Positions 28,896-40,202 of a stretch of DNA of 64,000 nucleotides are shown here, in pieces. The stretch comes from Flammulina velutipes (Eukaryota > Basidiomycota > Agaricomycetes > Agaricales > Physalacriaceae), in the NCBI GenBank assembly GCA_011800155.1, contig CM022368.1:1798001-1862000 (forward strand), written 5' to 3'. The translations under genes were made by a program, and so were the position numbers. The notes under the pieces were generated by a model, which ran no database searches, was not told the origin of the DNA, and saw nothing but the letters and a program-made list of their open reading frames with translations. Numbering within the stretch: position 1 is the first letter of the stretch; each line of letters starts with the position of its first letter.

Positions 28896-29688
28896 ATGAG
28901 CTCGGGTGCCATTCAGCTTTTCCGTTCCTGTACGGCTTCACTGTCGTCCAGGTCCCTTGCTCGCTCTTCTGCTCTGACACATCCTCGTCAATGGCAGCCA
29001 CGACGGCATTACTCGGACGTCAAAGCGGAGGAGGGCAAGGCGGAGGAAGGCGAAGCCAAGGCAGGCGCGAATGGCGAAGAAAGCAAAGAAACTGAAAAGC
29101 TTTCACCCGAAGCTGTAAAGCTGGTAGCGAAAGAGCAGGAGGTTACAGACTTAATGGTACGTTACTAATAAAATGCATTTGTTTGTCTCACTAATCTTCA
29201 TTCTACAGAGTCGACTACGCTACCTCCAGGCGGACTTTCTTAACCTCCAGCGCAATGCTGCACGAGAAAAAGAACAGACCAAGGACTTTGCTATTACGCG
29301 CTTCGCGTCAGACCTATTGGAGACAGTCGACGTTCTCTCGTTGGCACTCAAGTCTGTTCCCTCCGCTCTAGTCCAGCCTCCAGAAAACGACTCGTCGTCA
29401 CCCCCGTCTACCGACTCAAAACCTCCTGAAGCTTACCTTCGGGAACTCTACACTGGGGTCGAGCTGACTCAACGTCAGCTCCTCCAAACGCTCTTCAAGT
29501 ATCATGTCAAACCATTCGATCCCACTGGCGACGTGTTTGACCCTAACCGTCATGAAGCGCTCTATCAAGCACCAATACCTGGTAAAGAGCCTGGAACAGT
29601 GGTTGACTGCCAAAAAACTGGATACACCATCAAGGACCGTATTCTACGTGCGGCGCAGGTTGGTGTGGCACAGGCGGTGGAGTCATAG
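28896..29688 (+). CDS. MGE1: Mitochondrial GrpE nucleotide-exchange factor
   Basis: Nucleotide-exchange factor for mitochondrial Hsp70 in protein import and folding. Exon 1 (28896-29156) encodes a mitochondrial presequence rich in Ser and Arg (MSSGAIQLFRSCTASLSSRS, RQWQPRRHYSD), then an acidic Glu/Lys helix. The intron 29157-29208 has a CTAAT branch-like site. Exon 2 starts SRLRYLQADFLNLQRNAARE, the long GrpE dimer helix, followed by FASDLLETVDVLSLAL. The C-terminal beta domain holds FDPNRHEALYQAP and the family signature region VDCQKTGYTIKDRILRAAQV. It ends VAQAVES-stop. About 245 residues, normal for Mge1. Confidence 0.95.
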
Positions 29689-29790
29689 GTGGTTAGGGTG
29701 GTCTTAGGTTACATGGGGACTGCATATGGCTAGTATTGTATTGCAACGGCAGCGATGCAGCAAGACCGCTAGATTATAGCTTAGTATCTG

Positions 29791-31250
29791 CTAATTACGA
29801 ATCTCTACTCTGAACTCTGTTCGAAGACGAGATGCGACATCCCCGTTAATGGCATTAATTTCCGCATTTGACAACGACCTAGACACAATGAGATTGGCAA
29901 GCAGGTTCCACGCGACTGAGACTAACCTATCCATCGACCTATAGTTTATGCGATAACACAAACTTGTTCGGTTGGTCTTGGGATGTACGAAATGATCAAT
30001 CTAACGAGGATAAGTGAGTCCATTGCGGAACGACTATCTTTTGACTAGCCTTTTTAACATCCTCCACCAAGTCTCCAGCAACGTCACGAACGAGATCACA
30101 AAAGTCATTCTCGTGGATGGGAACATCATCCGCAAGCCAGAAACTAATATCCTTGACGCATGCTGGGTATTTGGAATATGCCTGGAACGTGGTGATGTTT
30201 CCTGGAGTGAATTGGGATAGGAAACGCTCGTCTTGCGACCAGAACAGCCGAATGTCAGGTATTGAGTAGAGGATCATAGCAATGCGCTCGAGGCCAAGGC
30301 CAAATGCCCATCCTATTTTATCTCGAACCTCTGCGAAATATTGTAGTCAGTTTGTGGTCGAGTGAATCAAGGATATGCACACCCGCAGTGTCAAGCGTAG
30401 CCTGTCTTACCACACCGCAGCCAAGAATCTCCAACCATTCGCCTCGGAAGAAGACTTCAACCTCGAAACTTGGGCTCGTGAACGGGAAGTACGTCTCAAT
30501 CCATCGGACGCGTAGAGGTTCCTCCTTCGTGCCTTGGAAGAGATGTAGCATGAGGCTATTCAGCGAGAGCTTCAAATTTCTTGCAACCAGCTCGGCGTGT
30601 TTGGGATCGTGCCCAGGCTGCGCAGGGTTGGTGGGAGAGAGGTGGGCAACATCCTCTATGATTATATCTGAGCGCGTCAAATGAAGAGAAAGTCTCTTGT
30701 TGTCCTCCTCGAGTTCGCGTATTCCTGCTGCGTCAGTGGAGAATATCCTCGCACCCTCCATCTGGTGGAACACAGGATAGTGTGACCCGTCGATCTCATC
30801 GCGCCGGTATACGTCCGCGGTCAGCAACCATTTAGTTTCGCCTTTTCTGAATACCTCGACTTCGTGTGCCGACGTATGGGTACGGAGCATCATGTCCTTG
30901 TTTATGTAGTAGCTGTCCGACACAGCTCGTCCAGGGTGGTCCAGAGGAAACGAAAGCTCGTCAAAGTTTTTGTGCGGCGTGACTAGAGGCGATAATGAAG
31001 AGAGGGGAGTAAAGTCAGGATAGTGGGACTCTATCATCGTTCGTAATGTGTTTAAAGGATGAGATGGTTGTGCATGCAAGCGACGAGGTATTTTGGAGAG
31101 AATGGCAGGTGTAACATTGGTGATTTCGTCCGTCGCGTATCGTTCCCCTAGGATTTCAAGTATTCCAGGTTTAAAAGCGTTTTGGTTGTGCCAACGACGA
31201 CCAAGACTGTGGTTCCGACAAAACATGCGGAGGACATGTTGTCTTTGCAT
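29791..31250 (-). CDS. MSF1: Mitochondrial phenylalanyl-tRNA synthetase
   Basis: Monomeric class II synthetase that charges mitochondrial tRNA-Phe. The start is set at 31250 ([20 protein letters not shown]), a basic leader; a longer in-frame ATG at 31373 would overlap the upstream gene's 3' end and lacks a leader character. Key blocks are [40 protein letters not shown] with [25 protein letters not shown] and, in the next exon, [20 protein letters not shown]. The last exons contain the anticodon-binding domain, read as [20 protein letters not shown] then [20 protein letters not shown], ending VEIRN-stop at 29791. The intron just before FVHPK (about 30010-30068) was placed with moderate certainty. 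Confidence 0.92.
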
Positions 31251-31365
31251 AGTTGACGCGTCTTTTGAGTGAGAGTTAGCACTTAAGTTCGGATCGGGAA
31301 CCTCGGTCCGAATTAATACGGAAGTCGTATGTACACAGCCAATGTACATATATACAGTATTGATT

Positions 31366-32831
31366 CTAGTCATAGGACGTCAGTGTAGGATAGTCAGTGT
31401 ATCCTTTGCGCTGCGCTTCAAGGTCCCCTCCGTCTCCATACAAATGTACATAGTCAATGTTATTGCCTAGAGGCTTTCCATGTTCAAACCGCAGCGCTAA
31501 GTCCGGATGCGCGATCCACTTTGAACCAAAAAATACGCCATCCATCTTTCCCTCCTTTATATACTGGGCTGCTTCTTCTCCAGTAAAGTCATGGTTTCCG
31601 AAGACCAGTGCCTTTTTCAAAATAGGTTTGTAAGTGGTGATCACGTCGTGTGGGGTAGCACGCTTCTTGCCTAGCCATAAAATGAGATATAAACTGCAAT
31701 GAACGAAGGATCGACTTGCCATCAATGACAGGATCTGTGTAGAAACCATGTCTGGCTAGTGTAACGTAGGCAGTCCCAAGGTTATCGGCCTCAGACAGGA
31801 AGTGGTTAAATGTCTCTTGAGTATCTTGGAGGGGCATCCTAAGAACTGTGTTAGCCTATGACATTTGCAAGCGTGAACGACGCACCCGATGTCATTGTAT
31901 CCACCAGAAGGGCTAACCTTGAGTCCCACACACCCGGCACCCCAGACACTAATGGCAGCCTTGATTACTTCTAATCCGAAGCGAGAACGATTCTCCACAC
32001 TGCCGCCCCACTGGTCGGTCCTGGTGTTAGTAGTATAGTCCAAAAATTGATGGACAAGATAACCGTTGGCGCCATGGACTGGTACGCACAACAATTAGAT
32101 GATATCGCCAAATGACTATCGAAATCTGCTCACTCTCTATGCCATCGAAGCCCGCCTCCTTGGCGTTTAATGCTGCCTGTTTAAACGAGGCGACTAGTCT
32201 CCACGGGTCGTCGATGGGAGTAGGCTTGCAGAAAGATTAGCTGAACGAACTAGACCAACTTTCGTCCATTTCGCCGTACCGTAACATAGCCAGGTTGGCC
32301 TGCGATGAAATGGAACTTCCCGCCGCGTGCGCTGATAGCAGATGGGGCATATACAGGCTATAACGAGGCTGAGCTAACGGTATAGCGTACCGTATGGTAG
32401 CATGACCATACCGTTCCTGCAGCAATCTGCTCCGGTGCATCAGGATGACTGAGACGGCCAACTGGATATATGTCAAATGGCGTACTTCAGACTAGATGAC
32501 TCGCAAGCATACCGTGCCATAATTGAGCGAAAATCTTACTACCCTCTTCATGTACGGCGTCGGTGACCTGCTTCCAGCCTTGTATGTGCTCCTGGGACCA
32601 TATACCGGGAGCATTAGGCCACGTTGTTCCTTGTTGGCTGACCAAAATGCCCTCAGAGATAATGAGCGAAGCGCCACCCTTGGCTCGTTGGCGGTAGTAC
32701 TCGGCGTTGAGATAGTTTGGGACGTTTGTGGGGGAAGAGCGATTGCGCGTCATAGAGGACATGAAAACTCGATGTGGAAGTGTCAAGTCGCCTACGACGA
32801 TGGGGGTGAAAAGCGCAGCGAGATTAGACAT
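31366..32831 (-). CDS. Old yellow enzyme, NADPH/NADH:flavin oxidoreductase
   Basis: FMN-dependent ene-reductase that reduces activated C=C bonds; the physiological substrate is uncertain. The start at 32831 gives MSNLAALFTPIVVGDLTLPH, typical of the family. Blocks that fit are VFMSSMTRNRSS, ISEGILVSQQGTTWPNAPGI, FAQLWHG, the ligand-binding pair in GIEIHGANGYLVHQFLD (His and Asn placed as in OYE1, reached across an intron at about 32074-32125), NTRTDQWGGSVENRSRFGLE and FGNHDFTGEEAAQYIKEGK. The C-terminus is GYTDYPTLTSYD-stop. About seven introns. It lies 115 bp upstream of the Phe-tRNA synthetase start on the same strand, which is probably coincidental. Confidence 0.92.
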
Positions 32832-33104
32832 CTTCAAAGCAGATAGTGCAAGGTGTTCTGAGGTGTGCCATGGTATGTCGGCGCACACGTTTTATACGCA
32901 GATCAAGTATCTTCCAGAGGTAAACCAGGACTCAGCGATAGTCATCGCGGAAGCGAAGTCGAAGGAGCACGTTTCAAGTTAGTAAGAGATTCAAGTTGGG
33001 AGTAAGTAAACAAAAGTTACGGAAATTCGGAAGCGGCAGTTCCACGGATATTTGTTTGTGTGGCTTTGCAATCTAGGGAGGCACTGTGATCGATACGAAC
33101 CACT

Positions 33105-33201
33105 GCCCGCGTAGCTCAGTGGTAGAGCATTGTACTTATGAGGTTACACTTCTCCTTTCCAGCACATGCAAGGGTCTCCAGTTCAATCCTGGGCGTGGGC
33201 A
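33105..33201 (+). tRNA. tRNA-Ile(UAU) with 25-nt intron
   Basis: The cloverleaf was drawn by hand. The acceptor GCCCGCG (33105-33111) pairs with CGTGGGC (33194-33200), with one G-T pair, followed by discriminator A. The D arm is GCTC/GAGC, the anticodon stem TTGTA/TGCAA, and the T stem TCCAG/CTGGG around TTCAATC. The anticodon loop is C-T-TAT-G-A with anticodon TAT at 33137-33139. An intron at 33141-33165 follows the purine at position 37, the canonical tRNA intron site. UAU reads the isoleucine codon AUA; yeast tRNA-Ile(UAU) also has an intron. Internal A and B boxes serve as the Pol III promoter. Confidence 0.85.
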
Positions 33202-33206
33202 TTTTT
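33202..33206 (+). terminator. Pol III T-run terminator
   Basis: Five Ts directly after the tRNA discriminator base, the usual RNA polymerase III stop signal. Confidence 0.7.
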
Positions 33207-33384
33207 GATTAAGGCTTATTAGAACATAGCCTTAGAAATGTTTTGCACCGACTCAATAGTTGATTCTGAAGAAATTACACCATAGGCGGCGCCCAGCGAA
33301 TATATCAATCGAATAGGTATATAAGGTTAAGGACATTCTTTCATCATTGCATTACTAGGCAGGAATCAGGATACATAATCCGAA

Positions 33385-34919
33385 TCAACAGAATGTACGA
33401 GGGCGAAAGAGAAACTTCAGGCTGCCTCGGGAATTGTAGATACCGTAGCCTGGTTCCTGGGAGTCTGAGTATATATGAGCGAACCACCCAACCCCGCCAC
33501 CAGTCACCGTTTTGAAAAACAAGCACTGCTTATCGAGGAGATTGAAGTAATCCTTTGCTGCCAGTTAGTCACAAACGTCTAGCGCCATGAGGAGATCATT
33601 ACGAACAGCTTCGTTAACTATATCTGAAACGGCGTCTGGACTGTTTGGTTGAACGCCCTCAGACGTCTCTGAGGGCCAGCCATTCTATAAGGTCACATTT
33701 GAGCAAAGGAAGCAATGAATTATCTTACAAATTTACCTGACTGAAATAGATCTTTTTCCCCTGGCCGTTTTCAAGGAACCTATTGAATCCATTCAGATTC
33801 TGTCAACGGAGGACAGCTTTTTCACGAACCAGTTCAGGTCGTTTGATACGTCCCTCCATGAGTTATTAGCTGACAGTAATTCAGCAGGTAGATATCATAG
33901 AACGAATGCTGGGTAGTTCCTACCAGTGGATGCTTGCCAGGAGAAGAACGGTAATATGTGGGCATCTATGATGTCGATTGCATCTAGGATGGAACGCGCA
34001 CCACCATGTGCCTTGATACTGTAGTGTGAGTAGAGGAGGATTGCGCAGGTGAGGCTATATGCACCTGATATCCATACCTATGATGATGATAAGTCAGTGC
34101 CCGTCAAAGGTAAGTAAATACGAACGCCATTTCGGAAATTGTAACTGGTATTCTTAGGCTAGAAAGGTTGGCCTTTGCTGCCAGTACTTGTGCCGCGATC
34201 TCGTCGGGCTCTAGGACCCAGTCGAAAAGCGGCTCAGAGCCAAATTGCAAAGCACGCGTAACGAACTTGGCCTTAGGGTTCGAATGGAGTGTCGAGAGTA
34301 AAGAGTCTCTGCGCCCGATCCACTTGTCGTCTCCGTCGAACCCAAACTACACTGAAATAAACATGCAGCAGGCTTGACATCGTCAAAGCGGCGCACCCAA
34401 ATAAGAGCGTGAACACCAAGACCCGCTTCCCATGCAGCTGTGACAATATCATCACTACGGTCTGGTGAGAAGACATCACCGAGAAAGAATTGGAATGCCT
34501 ACTAGAATCCAGTTCTGTCACATGCACCATACAATCGAACATAGCGACCATCGAAAGTATTGCGGATATCTTTGAATTCTCTCCGAAGCTTGCTAAGACT
34601 TTGGCCTGTAAATTCGTTTGAGAGGGTAGTCACAACGACGAGCAAAGGACTCGCATTCTGTTACCTCGTAACTGAAACCGAGAAACGCATACTCGTCCCT
34701 TTGATCGCACCACCATCCATCCAACGTTCGAGGAGTTGCATTGGGCATCGGGAAACCAAGGCTGGGGAAACAGTTGGCAGCTTGAGGGAACGACGGTGCA
34801 ATCACAGGTCTTTGAGGGCCCTCTTCCACGTCATCTGGACGGTATACACCTGTCGCCGCAGAGGAGGCAACCAACGTGTAGAGCACAATGCAAAAGACAG
34901 TAATCTCGGTGAGCATCAT
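33385..34919 (-). CDS. Secreted GH17-like beta-glucan-active protein
   Basis: Secreted protein related to glycoside hydrolase family 17 (glucan 1,3-beta-glucosidase/transglycosidase type), probably acting on cell-wall beta-glucan. The signal peptide is MMLTEITVFCIVLYTLVASS. Blocks through seven or so exons are GFSYEV, KDIRNTFDGRYVRLYGACD, GLGVHALIWFGFDGDDKW, AKFVTRALQFGSEPLFDWVL, IPVTISEMAFGY, KKIYFSQ joined to NGWPSETSEG, and the final GGVGWFAHIYSDSQEPGYGI, ending LFRPRTFC-stop at 33385. In standard GH17 the strand-8 motif has Glu before T/S/N-GWPS; here the codon before NGWPS is CAG (Gln), right at an exon end. The general-acid block is FGSEP rather than GNE. So it may be an altered-activity subfamily or non-catalytic. 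Confidence 0.75.
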
Positions 34920-34929
34920 AGAGGACTTG

Positions 34930-35298
34930 TTAGTCTCTCATGTCGGGAGACGACCCACTTATAGCAAGACATGAGCCAAGAAGATCCGCCGGATGAGCTG
35001 TATTATCTTCTTTCGTAGGGGAAGAGTCATCAGATGCGACAGTCTCAGATGCGGCGAAACCAGAATGTGCATGACATGCCAGACCAACCAAGATGTCCAT
35101 CTTTTGCCACAGGAGGAAGCGAAGAACCTCAGGAAAAACTGGAATGTATTCATCGTATGACTGATGCACCGGAGAGAGGAATATCGAGTGCCTTGGATAT
35201 TGAAGGAGATCAGGATGGTCAAGATAGAGGAGCACATCAGTTGAAGGCCGCTGAACAATGTGGTTGGCATGATCGTGTGACTGACTCTCGCTGCTCAT
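34930..35298 (-). CDS. Possible small hypothetical gene
   Basis: An uninterrupted frame of about 122 codons from ATG 35298 (MSSESQSHDHANHIVQRP) to a stop at 34930, between the GH17-like gene (11 bp before its start) and NUR1. The composition looks plausible (YLDHPDLLQYPRHSIFLSPV), with a hydrophobic patch FPEVLRFLLWQKMDILVGLA, but there is no recognised domain and no intron. It occupies the expected promoter of the GH17-like gene. It could instead be a coding-like chance frame or an NUR1 3' relic. Confidence 0.25.
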   Translation of the reverse strand: MSSESQSHDHANHIVQRPSTDVLLYLDHPDLLQYPRHSIFLSPVHQSYDEYIPVFPEVLRFLLWQKMDILVGLACHAHSGFAASETVASDDSSPTKEDNTAHPADLLGSCLAISGSSPDMRD

Positions 35299-35442
35299 CA
35301 ACCAATCGTGCTAAAATTAACGGGTGAGTGCGTAGATAAACATGGATGCGTGAGATGTATCGTAGTATACAGCGTGGATGAAAATGCGAGGAACGGGATG
35401 TGCAGTGCGATGTCCAAAATCTGTCGAAATCCTCACGAGAAC

Positions 35443-36720
35443 CTAATCTTCCCAAAGGTCTACCATTTCGCTCTGATGCGTCATTACAGCAACATCCTTT
35501 CGGATAGGATTGATGCGAGGATAGACGAACTAAGTAAGTATATTCAGTAGAGTTTGAAGGAGGTGACGAACCACTTACTCCCTCGTTGTATTCGTGCATA
35601 ACTTCGGCTGCAATGATTTCTTTGTCTTTGATGAGGGCGTTGTACGAGAGGACGAAGGTGTTGAGCTAGAAATTTTTGAGCACGAGAGCCTGGTATATGA
35701 AGACCACCTACTTGAAGACCAATCATGCCCATGATGAGGACCATAATGATCCAATTAGAGGACCCGGTAGCCATCCACAAAAAGCAATGTGCTGGCGAGT
35801 AGATGCAAAACAGTCTCGTTGGTTGTTCTCCCGGGTTCCACATTTCGATTTGTTGCACTGTGGAAGTGCGCGTCGAAGCACCCCTCTCCGGAGATTTCCA
35901 TCCAAGAAGGAAACGCCAAAATGCCTTGAATGCATCCCAAGCGGTAGAGCTAAAGCGTTCGAATAGTGTGGGAGGCTGCAAAGAAGCAAAATCCAGCTCC
36001 GAAGAGACAAACTTTGCGTTGGGTGAGCCAACGGGTTCGGGCCTCTGATGCAATCGATAAATTTTTAAACGCGTGAAAAGGTAGACGGCATTGCCAAATG
36101 ATACGAGCAAAAGAATGAACGTCAGAGGGACCGTCTATGAAACATTTAGCTATGTCAAGTAGGAGACGATGCAACACACCCAGTCGAACCACGAAAGCCC
36201 ATTGGCTTCCTGATGCATGTTTTCCCATCCCAAGTCTGAGTCCGGCACAGTGCGAACTTGATGAACGCGCACACATACGTGGAAGAAGTGGCATGCGCCA
36301 CCAATAATGGCGGCGGCGGTTTTTGGTTCAGGAAGAGGAACGTTGTTTGGAAATATGGAAAGTTCAAACATAACGCGCGAGGGAACGTTCATGAGCCTAT
36401 GTGCCGTCAGTATTTTCGAAAGAATTGGGCTGCAATGAGGCTCACTTCTCGTATAGTGATTTTTGGCGTATGACAGCCTTTCGACGCGGCGTTGCAGATG
36501 TATCGGAGCCATTATTCCTTCTTGGCGTCCCAAATGGCGGTTGGCGTCGAGTACGGACGGCATCCCAGTCAAATGGCACTGACGAAGATATGGACGGTGT
36601 GGCCGCAGGCGAATGGTGAAGGGCGATGGATTGACGCGGTTTATTGCGCGGCGTTACTGGTAGTGTCTGCGCCGGAGAAGTCTGCGCGTGCGCCTGAGCC
36701 AAGCGTCGACGAAAATCCAT
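35443..36720 (-). CDS. NUR1: Nuclear rim protein, Nur1/Mug154 family
   Basis: Inner nuclear membrane protein; yeast Nur1 works with Heh1 and cohibin in tethering rDNA and telomeric silencing. The start at 36720 gives MDFRRRLAQAHAQTSPAQTL, a basic Ser/Thr/Pro N-terminus. Exons then read LMNVPSRVMFELSIFPNNVP, the membrane helix region VSFGNAVYLFTRLKIYRLHQ, GSPNAKFVSSELDFASLQPP, DAFKAFWRFLLGWKSPERG, STVQQIEMWNPGEQPTRLFC and IYSPAHCFLWMATGSSNWII. The signature end is LNTFVLSYNALIKDKEIIAA, EVMHEYNEG, then FVYPRINPIRKDVAVMTHQS and MVDLWED-stop at 35443. The family match (DUF2418) is strong over the last 200 residues. It is divergent from the single-pass coiled-coil gene with about 300 bp between starts. 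Confidence 0.85.
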
Positions 36721-37018
36721 GGCGGAGACGATACACAACACTTGTGTGTAAGGAATGCAAAGCCAAGACTGGTGGCTGTGCTTTGTGTTGTTTACACGTG
36801 TTGGCCACGTGCATGTTGAACAATGAAAAAGGCAAATAATTAAATAATCCTTTTTATCCTCTCCCTTCACCTCGAAGCGTCACCTTCCCCGTCCTCCAAC
36901 ACGTCTCAATCCATTTTGCGTACTCAGACCACGTCCTTGTCGCCCAGCTCATCAGTAAGGTCTGTCAACGTCCAATTTATCTCCCTTCTGTGCTTATTTC
37001 TCATTCTTCAGCGTCAGG

Positions 37019-38431
37019 ATGGCCCAACCCTCGTCTTCTCACCATGGCGAACGCCACCACCGCGAACGGTCTTCGCATCACCACCACCGAACGATCTCTT
37101 CAACGACCCTCTTACTAGTCCTATCCCTCATCCTAGCCGTTTTGGCCGTCATGCTCTCCCTACCCAGTAGTCAGTCTGCCTCTTCCACCGAATCAAGTTC
37201 CAGTGGTGGCGGTATTCTCAGTGCCCTCAATCCCAAGAGAGCCCAGCAGCTGGTATCTCGCGAAGCCGCCGTCACCCTCCGAGAGGCTGAGGTCGCCCGT
37301 AGAGAAGCTGAGCTTCTCGCTGGTGCCCCCGGCGGCATCCTTCCCTCCCCATCCCCCATCCTTTGCCCCGTCTGCCCCTCATCAACCAGCGTCGAGACCA
37401 TCTTTGCTCCTGCTCAAACCGTCATCAAAGAGGTTGTCAAGGAAGACTCTCTTACACCTCCAGGATGGACAAGCCCCCGTATCGATGAGATTCTTGATCG
37501 CGAGCTCAAGGTTGTTGAGCGGGAACGTGATATCGGCAAGCGTGAAGAAAACCTCAACCGACGTGAGCACGATGCTTCGCGTCGTGAGGCCTGGATCATG
37601 GAGCAATTGATGTACGTCTCACTGCCTATCTCGAGTATCTCACTCAACCTGTCTTTGTAGTGCTCTTGGCAACGACAGTCCAGCCGTCGAAGAGGAGTAC
37701 TATTACGAGCAACCCGCTGGAAAGCGTAAAGCCAAGGTACCGCAACCACCTCTCCCGCGCCGCTCCGAGCTTTGAGACGAAGGAGGACCGACTTTTTGAT
37801 GCTCCATGTATTGTCCGTATGAATCCTATTGTGCCCTCCTCCTATACCTCCTTCGTCCGGGCTTGGGGGACTAACGGTGTTTTTTTTCTACCTCCTCCCC
37901 CTCGTCCTTTCTTCCGGAGATGGTTAGGCTGCACGACGCGTCTTCAATTCACGATCGAACTGGTCGATCAGTGTCAGTCGCGTTTGTTTGCACGTGGGGG
38001 CTTCTTGCTTGTCTTTTTGCTTCCACGGGCCGTGTGTTTTGTTCCGTGCAAACCATCGGCTGCCTGGCCATCATCCCCATTTACACCCCCACCCTTTTAT
38101 CATCGGCTTCTGAACTTTATACTGACTTATTCTTTTGTTTCTTTAGTATCAAGAACTCCCTCCTCTCGTCGTCTCCGAAGTCCAATATGAAACAGAAACC
38201 AAGACCGTTGTTCAAACTCAGTTCATTACCGTCCCCCCTCCTGCCAACACTCGTCTCGCTGCACCCGCTGCTCCGGAAGGTTCAGATCCTTGGTCTACCG
38301 CATCGAGTCCTAGGACTACTGCGATTGAGATCATTACCGAGGAGGACGACGAAGAAGACGCTTCACCAGTCAGAGTTGCTCGTTCGCGGCCAACACGTAG
38401 ACCCGCAGGATGGTTTGGTGGATGGAATTAG
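37019..38431 (+). CDS. Single-pass membrane protein with coiled coil, unknown
   Basis: The start at 37019 (MAQPSSSHHGERHHRERSSH) is followed by a His/Arg-rich cytosolic head, one strong transmembrane helix (TLLLVLSLILAVLAVMLSLP, about residues 30-50), a Ser/Gly linker, then heptad-rich segments (REAAVTLREAEVARREAELL and ELKVVERERDIGKREENLNR). An intron near 37612-37658 joins to ALGNDSPAVEEEYYYEQPAG. A long intron (about 37738-38142, T-rich with a TTTCTTTAG acceptor) joins to YQELPPLVVSEVQYETETK. The end is RPAGWFGGWN-stop. The 400-nt intron is much longer than the local norm. No family recognised; type II topology with a large luminal or cytosolic coiled coil is inferred. Confidence 0.7.
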
Positions 38432-38830
38432 TTTGATCTGAGGTTTCTGTTTCTTTATTTTTTGTTGCTTTATTTACTCCTACCTTTATCTCTTTTGCTA
38501 CGTGCTTTCCCCTGATGTCTCTTATGTACACTTACCTACGACCACTAAACGACTGGATAACGAACATTTACTTACAAAGTAGGTAGTGTAGTACTTAGGA
38601 ATACGACAAGACAAGAATTACACGTTGTGTGTATTGCCGTACTTGTGGAATCTTGTGGCGCCGGGAGCTTGTTGTGTAGCTCAACTACGTATGGTATCTA
38701 CGGCGCACTTAGTTAGGCGTTTCAAGTTCGAACATCTGACCTGACAGCTTGACTTGTAAGCTCTTTTCCCTCCGACTCCTTGGTTACTTGCACCTTTGTT
38801 GATCGACTGACCTCAAGTCACCTTACCTGA
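38432..38830. other. Intergenic stretch
   Basis: About 400 bp between two plus-strand genes. T-rich just after the stop (38451-38475), probably 3' UTR; the remainder is the presumed promoter of the alpha/beta hydrolase. No gene or repeat seen. Confidence 0.5.
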
Positions 38831-40123
38831 ATGTCGCGGATCTCTCTCAAAATACCTTCGGCTACACCTGGATGGAACTTGGACGTATGGCAATACCTAC
38901 CAACACCCGACTCAGACTGTCAAACACTTGACAGCAAAAAGACTTGGGCTGTCGTTGTTATGCAAGTACTGTTTAGAGGCAACATAGGTCTCCGCACGGA
39001 TGATTCTAACCTATGATACAGGGCGCACGGCCTCACTGCTACGAAGAAGATGAGCTTGAATATCTACGCGGATGCCTTCTCGAAGAACGGCTATGCCTGT
39101 CTTGTCTTTGACTATAGGCGATGGGGTGACTCTGGTGAGTTCAAGTGTCTGTAAATGCGAAGTTAGTATTCTTGAAAGTGTCTTCCAGATGGAACGCCTC
39201 GTTGTTCACTGAACGTGCAAGAACAACACGAGGACTACCGAACGGTCGTGCAATACGCTCGTAACCAAGATATTTTTGATCCCGAAAGAATCGTCCTGTG
39301 GGGTACAAGTTATTCAGGTAATTCATGGCTTGTTGCATATTGAAATCTGAACTCATGTTCGAAGGTGGCCATGTCATCGTGCTGGCGAGCGAAGTAAGCC
39401 AACACTATTGATCTTAGTCGTTTCCATTAATGCACTGTTAGAGGGCGGTGAATGCAGCTGCTGCCATTGCGCAGTGCCCATACACGGGATATACCACTCG
39501 ACCGCGGCTTACTACCAAGCTTCACTTCGCACTAGCCGCATTCATAGACACGGTCAAACAGGCTGTGGGAATGGCGCCGTATTATATTCAGGCCGCTACA
39601 GACCCCGCCTCTTCACAGCGCGGCGTTCTCGATGAACCTGGCGCCTTCTTTGGGCTGAAGGCGCTATGCACAGAACCAGCGTGCGTATATTTATGATTGC
39701 TCTATGCTGCATGACTTACTCCCGTATAGTGCCTGGTTGAATAAAGTCGGTCGACCAGTACCTCGCTCTGCATGTATTGACCGCATCTCTTTTAGATGAC
39801 CGGTGCTTCCGTTCTTCGTATGAGAGGCTACAGGCCTGTGTCCAAGGCAGCAGAGATCAACTGCCCAGTGCTTCTGATCGCTCCAGAAGCGGATGATATC
39901 TGTTTATTCGAAGGGGCTGCACTTGTGGCCAGCAATGCATCTAGTAACGCCGAATTACTCAAGACAGAAGGTCCTTATGTTCAATACATTCAGCTGAACA
40001 TTTCTCACCGTCGTGATAGGTGGTCATTGGGATGTTTACCCTGATGGAAAGGTTTTTGACCTTGCTATTTCTGCACAGCTGGAATTCATCGGCAAGCATA
40101 TACCTCTGGCGCGAGTGGAATAA
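38831..40123 (+). CDS. Alpha/beta-hydrolase fold protein
   Basis: Serine hydrolase of unknown substrate. It starts MSRISLKIPSATPGWNLDVW at 38831. The fold elements are in order: oxyanion region HGLTATKKMSLNIYADAFSK, NGYACLVFDYRRWGDSDG, nucleophile elbow VLWGTSYSGGH (Ser in G-x-S-x-S-G), the acid strand CPVLLIAPEADDICLF, and the catalytic His in GGHWDVYPDGKVF. The C-terminus is EFIGKHIPLARVE-stop. Six or seven short introns. No signal peptide, so intracellular. It is convergent with the P450, with about 80 bp between stop codons; a functional link with the P450 is possible but not shown. Confidence 0.85.
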
Positions 40124-40202
40124 TGCAAAGGCTTCAGAATGTGAAATGGGAGTCGGATTACAGATATATAAGTATAAAAATGATTTCGAAAGGACGTTGT
40201 GC

